64,000 nucleotides of DNA from an uncultured Bacteroidales bacterium (GCA_903875045.1 CAIQUS010000157.1:1-64000), one strand, 5' to 3'; shown: positions 25,594 through 35,995, counted from the first letter of the stretch. Made by a program: numbers and translations. The notes: a model not told the origin generated them from the sequence alone.

Positions 25594-28500
25594 CTACTGT
25601 GTTTTAATAATCTTCGCCAATCCTGAACCGCCTGAAGAAACTACCTTGAGTACATATATGCCGGCTGGCAAATCAGTAATGGAGAATGACTGCTTCCATA
25701 AATTGGTAATATCATTCCTATACAGGCATTTTCCGAACATTCCGTAGATCTCAACTCTCCCGCCTGGCTCTTGTTTTTTAATAAATTCAAGAGTGAAATC
25801 CCCCGGGGTCGGGTTTGGATAGACCCTGAATGACAGGACTGAAGGTCCATTTCCTTTTGACAAAGAATCTGTAACCGATTTTAAAACAAGGCTTTGTGAC
25901 TGGGAACAATAATTTCCGTTTGTTGAAATGTAGGCATTCATGTAACCTCCTGAAGATACTTTTGTACCGGGCAGGAAGATTATATTCTGACCTGCAATAA
26001 GCGTTGCACTTCCTCCGGAATTGACTAAGAAGTAGGAGCCGCTCCCCGCAACAGTTATCGTTTGCTGGGCATTATAACAATTCGTCTGGCCATTAGCAAC
26101 AGTAACATTGTTCAGTCCCAGCATAGCCTGAACAAACGGATTCACCGTGACTGAAAAATCTGCCGAAATTGTTCCGTTGCCGCAGTTATTGGTTCCTTTT
26201 ACCGTAATTATTCCTGAAGAAGCAATTGATCCAAAGGTGACGGTAATGTTGTTCGTATTTGTTCCTGATGTTATAAATGCTCCCATCGGCAGTGTCCAGG
26301 TATAGCCGATTGCATTTGCAATGCTGCCAACGCTGTAGACTACCCCGGTCTGACCGGCAGTCACTGTTCCAGGGCCGGAGATAGCTCCTGCGGCTGAAGG
26401 CAGCGGGTTGACTACGACATCATACTGTGTCGGATTAGCGGGTATGCAACCGTTTGCATCGGCATAAGCGGCTTTCACCCATTGATTTCCTGATGAATTC
26501 CATGTAACTTGTATGATGCTGGTATTGTTTCCTCCGGTTATGTTTCCCCCGGCTGAAATACTCCAGCTGTAATTCGTCTTATTAAAATCGGTACTGTACA
26601 TCACGTTGACAGCACCAATACATGGTGATGGATTTCCCCACACTGAAGGAACAATAACCGGGCAGGTGACCTGGTTAACTGGGTTGTTTGCTGCATCACT
26701 TGTATTGTATGCTTCATCCCCGGCAGTTCCGTTATATTCACAAACCATGATTCTGTAGGTGGTGCCCGGGCTCAGGGCTGTAACTGTAATATCCGAAGGA
26801 TGGCTGGTGCCGTTGAATATGCAGAACCATCCGGTGCTCCCGATCTGAGTTCCGGTTTCAAATGCAGCTCCCGGGCTGTATGTTGTATGATTTGCAGGGC
26901 TGGCTGAGCCTGACGATGCCTGTTTTATAAACACCGCCCTTGAACTCCCATCACCATCGGTCCAGTTGAAAGAGAACTGTGCCGACTGCACATTGCTGAT
27001 TACAATATTGGTCGCCTGGGTGGCAGGTGCGTCAATGTTGAAATTATTTGAAACTTTAAAATCAGCTTCCCCAAGCCCTCCGTTGGAATTCGGATAGATC
27101 CACTTGCTATAAACCTGGGTCATTCCCTTTACCAGGTTGTATTTGTACCTGACCCTCCACTTGTACATGGTCTGATCTGTTAATCCGCTGACAAGCTCGG
27201 TGACCGGCAGACCTGGTGGCAACGGATCTATCCAACCGGATTCGGTGAGGCCGATACCATTGAACATGGTTCCCAGGGGTTTCACTTCGAACTGGATTTT
27301 TACATTGGTCCTTCCGCAAAATGTCCTGCCGTACAATCTCACGCCGGCCTGACTGATTGAATGGGTTGCCAACCCGGTAGCAACAGGAGTAATGAGATCC
27401 GCCCTGAACTGCCTGGGCCTCACATCAAAACCACCTGTTGCATTACCGTAGTATAAAAATGTCCTGCCCTCCCTGTACAAAACATTTTCATATAACATGG
27501 AGCCGATAATGACATCGGAATACCCGTCTCCGTTTACGTCGCCTGCCGTAGCAACGGAATACCCGTAGAGTGCTGCAACCTGGTTCGATTCTGATGTCCA
27601 GTCAGGATTCAGCGAAGGCCCCGAAGGGTTGCCATAAAACAGGTAAGCCTTGCCTTCATTCACCTGCTCATGATCATAATAGCGTGCACCTATAATGACG
27701 TCTGAGTATCCGTCCCCGTTTACATCCCCTGCGGTGGATACTGAGTTGCCCAGTGAAGACTCTCCCTGGTTTGATATGTAAGACCATGTCGGTTCAGTGG
27801 AAAGACCGGCAGCGCTGCCGTTAAAGATAAAGGCACCCCCTGAATAATCATAATTCGGTGCTCCGGCTACTATATCTGAAAAACCATCTCCGTTCACATC
27901 CCCGGCCGATGCAACCGACCATCCCAACTGGGCCGAGGCCTGGTTTGATTCTTTTGTCCAGTCCGGAGTAGGGGAAACGCCGGTAGCACTTCCGTGAAAT
28001 ACTAAGACTTTACCTTCGTAAGTCTGGCTGTTCCCGCTTGAAAAGCCCGGAGCACCCGCAATTACATCTGCATACCCGTCACCGTTGACATCTCCTGCCG
28101 TTGATACGGAATAACCTAAATTTGCCCCATCCGCACCCGACACTACTGTCACTGCCGGAGTTATGGCCAACCCGGATGCAGAGCCTAAAAAAATAAATGC
28201 TCCTCCTTCGCTGGTAAAATTGTTAAAGAAACCCGGAGCGCCGATAATCACATCAGAAAAACCATCCCCGTTCACATCGCCCGCAGTTGATACCGACCAG
28301 CCCATTTGGGCATAAGCCTGGTCTGATTCAACCGACCAGTCGGCATTCCCGGGGTTGCCATTCGGTCCCAGGCCAAGCGGGCCGCCATACCAAACAAATA
28401 CTTTTCCCTCATCGGTCTGACCATTGATGTAACCGTATGCTCCGACAATGATGTCGGAATACCCGTCCCCGTTCACATCCCCGGCAGAGGAAACAGAATG

Positions 28501-30987
28501 GCCGAGCATTGAATTAACTTTGTCCGATTCAGCTGTCCAGCTGGCGGTAGCCGGCAGGCCCCATTTACTTCCAAAATATACAAATACTTTTCCTGCCTGA
28601 GAAAAACCGTTGGTATACATGTCAGCTCCTGCAATCACATCCGAATAGCCATCGCCATTCACATCCCCTGCAGATGCTACCGAAACCCCGAAATATGAAC
28701 TTACCTGGCCACCATCGGCAGTCCAGTTTGCTATATCAGCCAGGCCTGAAACCCCTCCATTATACAGAACCACCCGTCCTTCCCAATGTTTCGTATCGGT
28801 ATAAAGCGGTGCACCAATGATAACATCTGAAAAACCATCTCCGTTAACATCACCAGCCCCTGATACGGATGTAGCAAACAGTTCTGTTGGCTGGGATCCA
28901 CTTACACTCCAGTTTTCGGTTGGAGAAAGTCCAGCCGGGCTTCCGAAATAGACCCTGGCCTTACCGGGCCTGTCCTCCCCGTATTCAACCCGGCCATCCT
29001 GGCCTATAATAATATCTGAATACCCGTCACCATTTACATCACCTGCTGTTGAAACCGTCATGCCAAAATATAATAGTTCAGGATCAGGACCGGCTGACCA
29101 GTCCGCATTGGAAGGTGTACCATTTTCACCAAGTCCGTTTGGGCCCCCGTACCATGCAAAAGCCTTTCCATTTGTGGGCCCCGGGTCAGGGTAAAGGAAG
29201 GCACCTGCAACAATATCGGAATACCCGTCCCCGTTTACATCGCCGGCAGTGGATACCGACCAACCAAGTTGTGCATAACCAAAGTCGCTTGTGGCCTTCC
29301 AATCAGAGTTCTCAGGTGTTCCTGTTTGACCTAACCCGCCTGAACCACCGTACCAGACAAATAATGCGCAATCAATCGTGTGGAAGGAATCATCGAAAAC
29401 CTCAATACCGCAAATGATATCGGAATATCCGTCTCCGTTCACATCTCCTGCTGTCCGGCCGTCACGTATAACGGTGTTAGCAAGCCATTCCGCTTTCCAG
29501 TCGGCATTCTGGGGTGTTCCGCTTACACCCAGACCAAAAGGGCCACCGTACCAGACAAACTCGGCCGCTCCGATAAAATACTGGTTTTCATCACGGGACT
29601 CAGCGTTGACCATAATATCGGAATACCCGTCCCCGTTCACATCCCCAGTCGTGGAGACAGCCATGCCCAGACTCCAGACACCCGCAGGATCTTCAGCCAC
29701 CCAACTGGGAAAGGTCGAAAGACCCCCTGAACCTCCGTAAAATACACTTACACATCCTTCACCGGTTACAGTACTATTATATTCATGTGGCGTACCGATA
29801 ATAATGTCAGAATATCCATCGCCATTCACATCCCCCGCACAGGCGACAGAAGCATGAAAGAAGTTTGCATTGTTCCCGGGTGACCAGCTTGGGGTTATGG
29901 AAAGTCCTGACGGACTTCCGTAAAAACAATAGGGCACCACTGCATCCGGTCCTCCCTGGTAGCCGACACTGACAAGCACATCAGAGTACCCGTCGCCATT
30001 CACATCTCCTGCACTTGCCACTTCTTCACCAATCCTCGCCTCTTTAATACCCGACTTATACTCCCAGTTGGCCACGGAGGACAAGGGGTCGACGGTGATG
30101 GGATAAACAGCATTCCTGTCATCGACGATGATGGAAAATTCATGATCGCCGGCCTGCTCCATCCTGGCAGCAAGGGCTGTGTGATTCGCGTCCCAAACTT
30201 TAAGATGATCATAATGCATCACAGCCTTCCCGCTTTCATCTTTCAGTTCAACACCATCTCTTCCTCCAACAAGGGCAAGAGTCGTATTAACGCGTAATGA
30301 AAGGGTCAGCGGATCGTCCTGAGCTGAGAATCGGTTTTTTACGATGAAATCCTGACGCATGCCGTCCCCATTATTTGTAAAATGAATCCGGACCTGGCTG
30401 TCTTCAACTGATGCGGTGTTTTTCGTGACAGAGAGGTCATTCCCTGTGAATTTAATGGTGTCTTTGCCTTTGGCAACCCCGTCAAGGGAAAATTCTGCGG
30501 ACCAGTCGGAGATCTCTCTGAACTTTTTATCACGCTCTTTGACCATTTTATCGAAAGGATCAAAGAGGGGAATCCTGGTTTGACGAGGTTTTACAATAAA
30601 CCCGTCCAGTTGGTAAGTAAAGATAAGATTCTGGGCGCGGTTGGGAGACTGGTAAACTCCTTTTTCGGTAAGCCATGAAATTTCATATTCCATGTCCATG
30701 ATCACCTGCCGGGCTTTTGACCACCAGTCAGGATCAATCCCGGAACCCGGATTGTTATTCTTCAGTGGTAATGTTGCAGAGGGCTGGCCGGAAACGCGGA
30801 GATTGTGGTTTTCTGATGTATGACTTTGCTTTACCTTGGTAGGCATGGGCTGTACCCTTGCTTTATCCAATGTTACAGAATAAAATAAAAAAATGAAAAT
30901 CAATAAAATTGATATCCGGGTAAAGTTCCAGGCAAAAGATTTGCGCGAAGTTTTTTTTCTCATGGTAAAGTTTGGTGATGTTTGCAT
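25594..30987 (-). CDS. Giant T9SS-exported FG-GAP propeller protein
   Basis: 1797 aa. A signal anchor lies near residues 25-42 and an N-terminal domain of about 270 aa follows. Fourteen FG-GAP repeats come next, each with a near-constant AGDVNGDGYSD motif, the integrin-alpha-type Ca2+ site. After them come an FN3-like domain, PKD/Ig-like domains, the Cys-containing beta module (VANGQTNCYNAQQTITV...LPGTKVSSGGY) and a T9SS type A sorting domain (FRVYPNPTPGDFTLE to KIIKTQ). Fourteen blades would fit two seven-bladed propellers. The likely role is a Ca2+-dependent adhesin or surface binder; no enzyme motif was seen. The start is either 30987 or the ATG at 30963, just before the basic RKKTSRK stretch. 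Confidence 0.85.
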   Translation of the reverse strand: MQTSPNFTMRKKTSRKSFAWNFTRISILLIFIFLFYSVTLDKARVQPMPTKVKQSHTSENHNLRVSGQPSATLPLKNNNPGSGIDPDWWSKARQVIMDMEYEISWLTEKGVYQSPNRAQNLIFTYQLDGFIVKPRQTRIPLFDPFDKMVKERDKKFREISDWSAEFSLDGVAKGKDTIKFTGNDLSVTKNTASVEDSQVRIHFTNNGDGMRQDFIVKNRFSAQDDPLTLSLRVNTTLALVGGRDGVELKDESGKAVMHYDHLKVWDANHTALAARMEQAGDHEFSIIVDDRNAVYPITVDPLSSVANWEYKSGIKEARIGEEVASAGDVNGDGYSDVLVSVGYQGGPDAVVPYCFYGSPSGLSITPSWSPGNNANFFHASVACAGDVNGDGYSDIIIGTPHEYNSTVTGEGCVSVFYGGSGGLSTFPSWVAEDPAGVWSLGMAVSTTGDVNGDGYSDIMVNAESRDENQYFIGAAEFVWYGGPFGLGVSGTPQNADWKAEWLANTVIRDGRTAGDVNGDGYSDIICGIEVFDDSFHTIDCALFVWYGGSGGLGQTGTPENSDWKATSDFGYAQLGWSVSTAGDVNGDGYSDIVAGAFLYPDPGPTNGKAFAWYGGPNGLGENGTPSNADWSAGPDPELLYFGMTVSTAGDVNGDGYSDIIIGQDGRVEYGEDRPGKARVYFGSPAGLSPTENWSVSGSQPTELFATSVSGAGDVNGDGFSDVIIGAPLYTDTKHWEGRVVLYNGGVSGLADIANWTADGGQVSSYFGVSVASAGDVNGDGYSDVIAGADMYTNGFSQAGKVFVYFGSKWGLPATASWTAESDKVNSMLGHSVSSAGDVNGDGYSDIIVGAYGYINGQTDEGKVFVWYGGPLGLGPNGNPGNADWSVESDQAYAQMGWSVSTAGDVNGDGFSDVIIGAPGFFNNFTSEGGAFIFLGSASGLAITPAVTVVSGADGANLGYSVSTAGDVNGDGYADVIAGAPGFSSGNSQTYEGKVLVFHGSATGVSPTPDWTKESNQASAQLGWSVASAGDVNGDGFSDIVAGAPNYDYSGGAFIFNGSAAGLSTEPTWSYISNQGESSLGNSVSTAGDVNGDGYSDVIIGARYYDHEQVNEGKAYLFYGNPSGPSLNPDWTSESNQVAALYGYSVATAGDVNGDGYSDVIIGSMLYENVLYREGRTFLYYGNATGGFDVRPRQFRADLITPVATGLATHSISQAGVRLYGRTFCGRTNVKIQFEVKPLGTMFNGIGLTESGWIDPLPPGLPVTELVSGLTDQTMYKWRVRYKYNLVKGMTQVYSKWIYPNSNGGLGEADFKVSNNFNIDAPATQATNIVISNVQSAQFSFNWTDGDGSSRAVFIKQASSGSASPANHTTYSPGAAFETGTQIGSTGWFCIFNGTSHPSDITVTALSPGTTYRIMVCEYNGTAGDEAYNTSDAANNPVNQVTCPVIVPSVWGNPSPCIGAVNVMYSTDFNKTNYSWSISAGGNITGGNNTSIIQVTWNSSGNQWVKAAYADANGCIPANPTQYDVVVNPLPSAAGAISGPGTVTAGQTGVVYSVGSIANAIGYTWTLPMGAFITSGTNTNNITVTFGSIASSGIITVKGTNNCGNGTISADFSVTVNPFVQAMLGLNNVTVANGQTNCYNAQQTITVAGSGSYFLVNSGGSATLIAGQNIIFLPGTKVSSGGYMNAYISTNGNYCSQSQSLVLKSVTDSLSKGNGPSVLSFRVYPNPTPGDFTLEFIKKQEPGGRVEIYGMFGKCLYRNDITNLWKQSFSITDLPAGIYVLKVVSSGGSGLAKIIKTQ

Positions 30988-31298
30988 TTGTTGGTTAAAA
31001 TCCCGTAGATCAAATCAGAAGCAACTAGTCCATAATAAAAGCAGGGTTGTTTGCCAAAATGATAGATCACCCTGAATTCTAATCTGGTGCCAATGATAAA
31101 AGAGTACAATAATATCAAATAATTATGAAAGCGGGAAATATATTAATTGATCAGGATTAATCGTGCACCACGACGCAGTTGGGTGTAGTCCCAATATAAA
31201 TGTGCAGGAAAGAAGTCATGAATGTTCGCTCAATCCAATTGTTAATATATTAACACTTAATAACTTAAATATTTCTTGACATCTCCTTTCAATTACAT

Positions 31299-31306
31299 TA
31301 ATTTTG
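31299..31306 (+). promoter_or_regulatory. -7 promoter box of the propeller gene at 31382
   Basis: TAATTTTG is an exact TAnnTTTG match. It overlaps a TTG codon at 31304 that opens the frame, which rules that codon out as the start. The 30988-31381 gap is the shared upstream region of two divergent giant genes. Apart from this box it is AT-rich, with no gene seen. Confidence 0.55.
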
Positions 31307-31381
31307 GGCGCAATTATCAAAAAACAATTTTATGTGAAGAAACCTTCAGTTCTTCTCATCAGCAAACGAAGGGGCCCAAAA

Positions 31382-34282
31382 ATGTTCATAGAAAAAAGCG
31401 AAAAAATAAAATTTATAAAAGACAATTTTTCATTTGTCCTGGTAATAGTATTGTTCCTTGTTCTTCCGTTCAAAGGACCAGGGCAGCAACTAAAAATTCA
31501 AGTACCTCTTGATGGTACGGAAAATTTCAGCCAAATAACCGAAAAAACTGAAAAATATCTCGTAACCCTGCCCGACAGCTACGAAAAGGAGCGGTTTGAA
31601 AAGCATTTTGCCAGATGGGCCTATTATCAATCCATGCATCTTGGACCGGCCGGGGAATTTGTCAATATTTCAAAAAAAACAGTGGAAGCGGCAGAGAGTC
31701 AGAGTGATGCCCCGTTGACATCAGCGAACGGATCATGGTCGTTTATCGGGCCCAGTACCGCATTTAACAACAACCCATCAGCCGACCTGCTTGGGATCGG
31801 CCGGGTTGACCGGATGGCTTTTCATCCCACAGATCCCAATACAATTTACGTAGGCACACCGGCCGGTGGCTTGTGGCGGACAACAAACGGAGGAACCAGC
31901 TGGTCCCCGATCAGCAATTTTATCCCATCGCTAGGTATTTCCGGAATCGTAGTGGATCATACAAATCCAAATACATTGTATGTGCTCACCGGCGACGGGG
32001 ATGATTATATTTCCAATTTTTATCTCTATTTAGCTGGCTATATAAGGCTTTCAGCAGGAGTGTTCAAATCGTTTGATGGCGGGGTAACCTGGGAGCCCAC
32101 AGGGCCAATGTCGGCTAACGAATATTGCGGTTACCGGTTGATCCAGCATCCCAACAATGCCAATATTCTGATAGCAGCTACTTCCGATGGGATTTACCGA
32201 ACAACGAATGCCGGAACAACATGGACCCAGGTACACACCGGTAGATTTTATGATGTGGAATTCAAACCGGGCAGCCCTTCAACTGTTTATGCTTCGGGCG
32301 TGGGATCATTTGTTTATTCAAACAATACCGGTGCCAGCTGGAATACCAATGCTACATTTGGCAGCCCCCTTTGCGCAGGTGGCCGGGTAGAGATTGCCGT
32401 CACACCCAACAGCGTCAATAAAGTTTATCTGCTGGCAGGTCCTGCTACCGTAGGGGAGACCAACTTCTGCGGTTTTTTTGTTTCGACCAACAGCGGGCTC
32501 TCCTTTACCCGTACAGCCTACAGTCCGAACATTCTTGGAGGTGAATCAGGAAACGGAGGCGACCAGTCGAATTATGACCTGGGTGTGGCAGTTAAACCAA
32601 ACGACAACCAGAAGGTGATAGCCTGCGGACTCGTGGTATTCAAATCGATCAACGGGGGAACTACCTTCACCAATGCTACCACATACAGGGAGTCGGGTGG
32701 CAACTACATACACCCCGATTGTCATTCAGTAGAATACAATCCGTTGAATAACTATTTGTATGCAGCAACCGACGGGGGATTTTACCGAAGCACTGACGAT
32801 GGGGCCTCCTGGACAAATTATTCATCAGGCATTAACACCGCCCAATTCTACCATTTCGACGATTGTGATGCAAATCCAAGCGCACTTTTAGGCGGTTGTC
32901 AGGATAATGGGGTTAAATACAGGTCAACAGCCACTTCCAATTTTTCCCATATCATGTGTTGCGATGGCGCTGATGCAGCCATGGATTATACCAACGACTC
33001 AAAAGGGTTTGCTGTAGTTAATAAATCGATTATTCATTATGCAGATTTTATTACAACTGCCCCAACGCCTGTTGGGTCTCCTTCGTCTTTTTTTCCACAG
33101 ATAGAAATGAATACCAGCGACCCCAATATCCTCTACTACAGTTATTCAAGGGTTGTAAAGTTCAACTTTACCCTCGGAACGTACGCAACCCTCGGAGGAA
33201 GCAATATCCTTGGGGCCTGGGTGGTCAGGACCTGTCCGAGCTTCAGTAACAGAATATATACTGCCGGTGGAACTTCAATTTTTTCGACCACCGGATCTAT
33301 GTTTGTCACAGACGATGATGGAGCCACATGGTCAACGATTTCAGGAAATCCCGGATTCCCTGCCACTTTTCCGCGCATCGCCGATATTGGTGTATCACCC
33401 ATCAACTCGGTAAGGGTTTATGCCTGTTTCAGCGGTTATACGGATGGATTGAAAGTGTTGTATTCCGCCAATGCCGGTGCAACCTGGACCAATATCAGCT
33501 ATGATCTCCCCAACTTGCCCACCTGGAGCATCAAAGTAGATGCATCCAACAACGTCTATCTGGGTACAGATTTAGGCGTCTATTATCATGCTGCGGGGAG
33601 TACCAAATGGGAACCATTCTACAACTACCTGCCCAATGTTCCGGTTACCGATCTGGCGATCAATGAAACAGCCGACCAGTTGATGGCTGCAACCTTTGGC
33701 CGGGGAATCTGGAAGAGTACCCTCAGGACTGTCTGCCCCACAGATTTGACCATATTTTCCAATGTTTCCGGGCAATATTTCCGTTCTGCATCCAACTCCA
33801 TTTATATGAGCGGAGCAGTAGTGGGTGGCATTGGTACCTCAGCTGCGCTCAGATCGGGAAACTATGTAACCCTGGCCCAGGGCTTTAAGGCAACCAGCGA
33901 CCCCGGAAGTAAATTCATGGCCTATCTGGGGCCATGCGACTCAGGAATGCCTCCGGTTTTTGCACCTCAGCAAGTTCAGGGGCCGGTTTTTCCTTCGGCA
34001 TTGAGTACGTATGACATGGCGATGACAAGGCATGACGGAACCCTTGAGGTAATCAGAAAAAGTGATGGTACAAAAGAGATTCTGCTGCGACAGTTTGCCG
34101 ATGGCAAGGCACGGATAATCCTGGCAACTGAAGATGGTCGATTCGTTCGGGATGTGGCCGATTTTACCGGTCAAAAGGGTAATTCAACCTTCAATGTCGG
34201 CGGAAATCTGGCTCCCGGACTTTATTTCCTCTACCTGGTGATCAATGGTAAAGTGACACACATACAGGAACTTCCTGTTTGA
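31382..34282 (+). CDS. Secreted VPS10/Asp-box propeller protein
   Basis: 966 aa from the ATG at 31382. A signal sequence follows a charged N-terminus (hydrophobic stretch FVLVIVLFLVLPF). An N-terminal segment (FEKHFARWAYYQ) leads to SWSFIGPST and a propeller with Asp-box motifs (TTNGGTSW, SFDGGVTW, TTNAGTTW, SNNTGASW, STDDGASW). It matches the propeller of the 15814-20106 product in order and wording, so they are paralogs. After the propeller comes a beta module (SIYMSGAVVGG...FKATSDPGSKFMAYLG), then a C-terminal domain resembling a T9SS sorting domain (LAPGLYFLYLVINGK) but without a clear YPNP. The open frame upstream to 31304 is excluded by the promoter box. Confidence 0.8.
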   Translation: MFIEKSEKIKFIKDNFSFVLVIVLFLVLPFKGPGQQLKIQVPLDGTENFSQITEKTEKYLVTLPDSYEKERFEKHFARWAYYQSMHLGPAGEFVNISKKTVEAAESQSDAPLTSANGSWSFIGPSTAFNNNPSADLLGIGRVDRMAFHPTDPNTIYVGTPAGGLWRTTNGGTSWSPISNFIPSLGISGIVVDHTNPNTLYVLTGDGDDYISNFYLYLAGYIRLSAGVFKSFDGGVTWEPTGPMSANEYCGYRLIQHPNNANILIAATSDGIYRTTNAGTTWTQVHTGRFYDVEFKPGSPSTVYASGVGSFVYSNNTGASWNTNATFGSPLCAGGRVEIAVTPNSVNKVYLLAGPATVGETNFCGFFVSTNSGLSFTRTAYSPNILGGESGNGGDQSNYDLGVAVKPNDNQKVIACGLVVFKSINGGTTFTNATTYRESGGNYIHPDCHSVEYNPLNNYLYAATDGGFYRSTDDGASWTNYSSGINTAQFYHFDDCDANPSALLGGCQDNGVKYRSTATSNFSHIMCCDGADAAMDYTNDSKGFAVVNKSIIHYADFITTAPTPVGSPSSFFPQIEMNTSDPNILYYSYSRVVKFNFTLGTYATLGGSNILGAWVVRTCPSFSNRIYTAGGTSIFSTTGSMFVTDDDGATWSTISGNPGFPATFPRIADIGVSPINSVRVYACFSGYTDGLKVLYSANAGATWTNISYDLPNLPTWSIKVDASNNVYLGTDLGVYYHAAGSTKWEPFYNYLPNVPVTDLAINETADQLMAATFGRGIWKSTLRTVCPTDLTIFSNVSGQYFRSASNSIYMSGAVVGGIGTSAALRSGNYVTLAQGFKATSDPGSKFMAYLGPCDSGMPPVFAPQQVQGPVFPSALSTYDMAMTRHDGTLEVIRKSDGTKEILLRQFADGKARIILATEDGRFVRDVADFTGQKGNSTFNVGGNLAPGLYFLYLVINGKVTHIQELPV

Positions 34283-34426
34283 AATTTTCCTGCCTTACCC
34301 ATTTCAAGGCTTTTTAACCAATGATCTTTAAACCTCCCCTTGGAATTTGGCTCCTGGAATTTTAAAAATGTACTGTTTTATCCCGTTTTGAGTATAATCG
34401 AGTCGGCAATGGCACGAAAACTCAAC

Positions 34427-35173
34427 TTATTTCCGGATATATTGAAAATCCGGGTCATTCGGTGTGCATGGAAGACCTTTATTACCACCGCCGATCCTGT
34501 AGGCAACACCTACCAGCAGGAGGGTTGAATTCGTATAACCCTTAACTTCACCCCCCGGGAAATAGCTGTCACGCTCAAAATCCGATATGGAAGTCCGGAT
34601 GTTGACAAGTCCGAGGTTGTCGCGTACCTCCACCGATACCTTCAGCTTGCTTCCGACCGGAATAGTTACCCCTGCACCCAAAACCACGGCCAGGTCGATG
34701 GGATAATAGGATTTTGTTTCATTGGCCACCTTCGATTTGTTCCCGCTTTCCGGCACATACCAGAGCGACTGCTGAAGCAGTAATGAAACACATGGTCCGG
34801 CATTGACAAACAAGCGGATCTTCCCGCCAAAGCTCCATTTCACCAGGAGTGGCACGCTGAGGTAATCGAGGTTGAACTGCTGCGTGCCACCCGGGGGCAG
34901 CAGGACGGATTTGTTCGCGATCCTTGTCCCTTTCCGTTCATATTGCAACGCGGCTTTTACCGAAAAATTCCCGGCGAACCCATACTCGCAGAAAAGCCCT
35001 CCAACTCCACCGAAAGAGAGTGTGGAATGGTTGTAAATGCTGTTTTTGGCGTAGATGATCGACAATCCGGGTCCGCCTTCCACGCCGGCCTCCCAGATGC
35101 CTTTCTGGGCATATAGGCTGCAGGTAAGTCCGGCCGTCATGAGCCAGCACAAAATAAAGGTCATTTTATTCAT
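34427..35173 (-). CDS. Outer-membrane beta-barrel protein (PorT-like)
   Basis: 248 aa with a signal peptide (MNKMTFILCWLMTAGLTCSLYAQ) and alternating strands (FSVKAALQYERKG, LSVPLLVKWSF, LFVNAGPCVSLLL, VSVEVRDNLGL), matching PF13568-type barrels. After the last strand (LLLVGVAYRIGGG) there is an 18-residue tail (NKGLPCTPNDPDFQYIRK) that is unusual, since such barrels usually end at the last strand. It may be a natural extension or read-through after a small frameshift. The function is unknown. The gene is isolated, with repeat-rich DNA upstream. Confidence 0.8.
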   Translation of the reverse strand: MNKMTFILCWLMTAGLTCSLYAQKGIWEAGVEGGPGLSIIYAKNSIYNHSTLSFGGVGGLFCEYGFAGNFSVKAALQYERKGTRIANKSVLLPPGGTQQFNLDYLSVPLLVKWSFGGKIRLFVNAGPCVSLLLQQSLWYVPESGNKSKVANETKSYYPIDLAVVLGAGVTIPVGSKLKVSVEVRDNLGLVNIRTSISDFERDSYFPGGEVKGYTNSTLLLVGVAYRIGGGNKGLPCTPNDPDFQYIRK

Positions 35174-35378
35174 GTGGGAAAAGGGTTAGAAAGTGTTATT
35201 TACCGCTGTATTGTGTTTTGAAACCAATGTCTTTACAAAGGTAATAAATGCAATCCGAAAAGTGTCAGTGAACTGCCGAATGGGGTAGAATTCCCGGTTA
35301 AAATTATGGAGTATAGAATAAATCAACTTAAAGAATAAGAATAAATTGATTGTATTTGTGTAAATTTAAAATTCAATT

Positions 35379-35508
35379 TTGAGGGCACTCCGATAAGTCT
35401 GGAAAAAATGGTTGCAGACAATCTACCCACCCCTGGCCCCTCCCTGCGGGCAGGGAGGGGTCGGGGGTGGGTAGATTCACGTAAAACGACTTTTCGGAGT
35501 GGACTCAA
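35379..35508. repeat. MITE-like element, copy 3, with a different core
   Basis: The 130-bp element starts TTGAGGGCACTCCGATAAGTC (35379) and ends in the inverted match ending GGAGTGGACTCAA (35508). The core is not the CCGCAAAG palindrome of copies 1 and 2. It is a long GC-rich hairpin: CTACCCACCCC near 35423 pairs with GGGGTGGGTAG near 35465, and CCTCCCTGC pairs with GCAGGGAGG across the centre. The flanks are AT-rich with TT on both sides. Confidence 0.75.
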
Positions 35509-35611
35509 TTTTAATAATACACAAATGAATTACTCAAGTTCCGGAGTTAACCGAGTTTCATGATAATTCAATATTCGTGAGGGTCTTCAACGGTTTCTGT
35601 TTGAAAATATG

Positions 35612-35995
35612 ATCATATCATCCCTTCGGGATTTTGTGCAAATCAAAATGGTTTACCTACAATCATATCATCCCTTCGGGATTTTGTTGCAAATCAAAAT
35701 GGTTTACCTACAATCATACCATCCCTTCGGGATTTCGTTGCACATTAAAATGGTTTACCTACAATCATATCATCCCTTCGGGATTTCGTTGCAAATCAAA
35801 ATGGTTTACCTACAATCATATCATCCCTTCGGGATTTTGTTGCAAATCAAAATGGTTTACCTGCAATCATATCATCCCTTCGGGATTTCGTTGCAAATTA
35901 AAATGGTTTACCTGCAATCATACCATCCCTTCGGGTTTTCGTTGCAAATTAAAATGGGTTACCTACAATCATATCATCCCTTCGGGATTTTGTTG
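35612..35995 (+). repeat. Eight tandem 51-bp repeats carrying a CCCTTCGGG hairpin
   Basis: Units begin at 35612, 35662, 35713, 35764, 35815, 35866, 35917 and 35968. Each reads ATCATATCATCCCTTCGGGA then TTTTGTTGCAAATCAAAATGG-type spacer, ending TTTACCTACA. Units differ by only a few bases. The whole unit repeats, with no unique spacers, so this is a minisatellite and not a CRISPR array. The ATCCC-TTC-GGGAT core is the same REP-like hairpin seen at 36025 and 52351. Open frames across it are by-products of the 51-bp (17-codon) period. Confidence 0.9.

Noticed and set aside
35612-35995. Possible CRISPR array
   Set aside because: The whole 51-bp unit repeats, including the would-be spacers. There are no unique spacers, and no cas genes are nearby.
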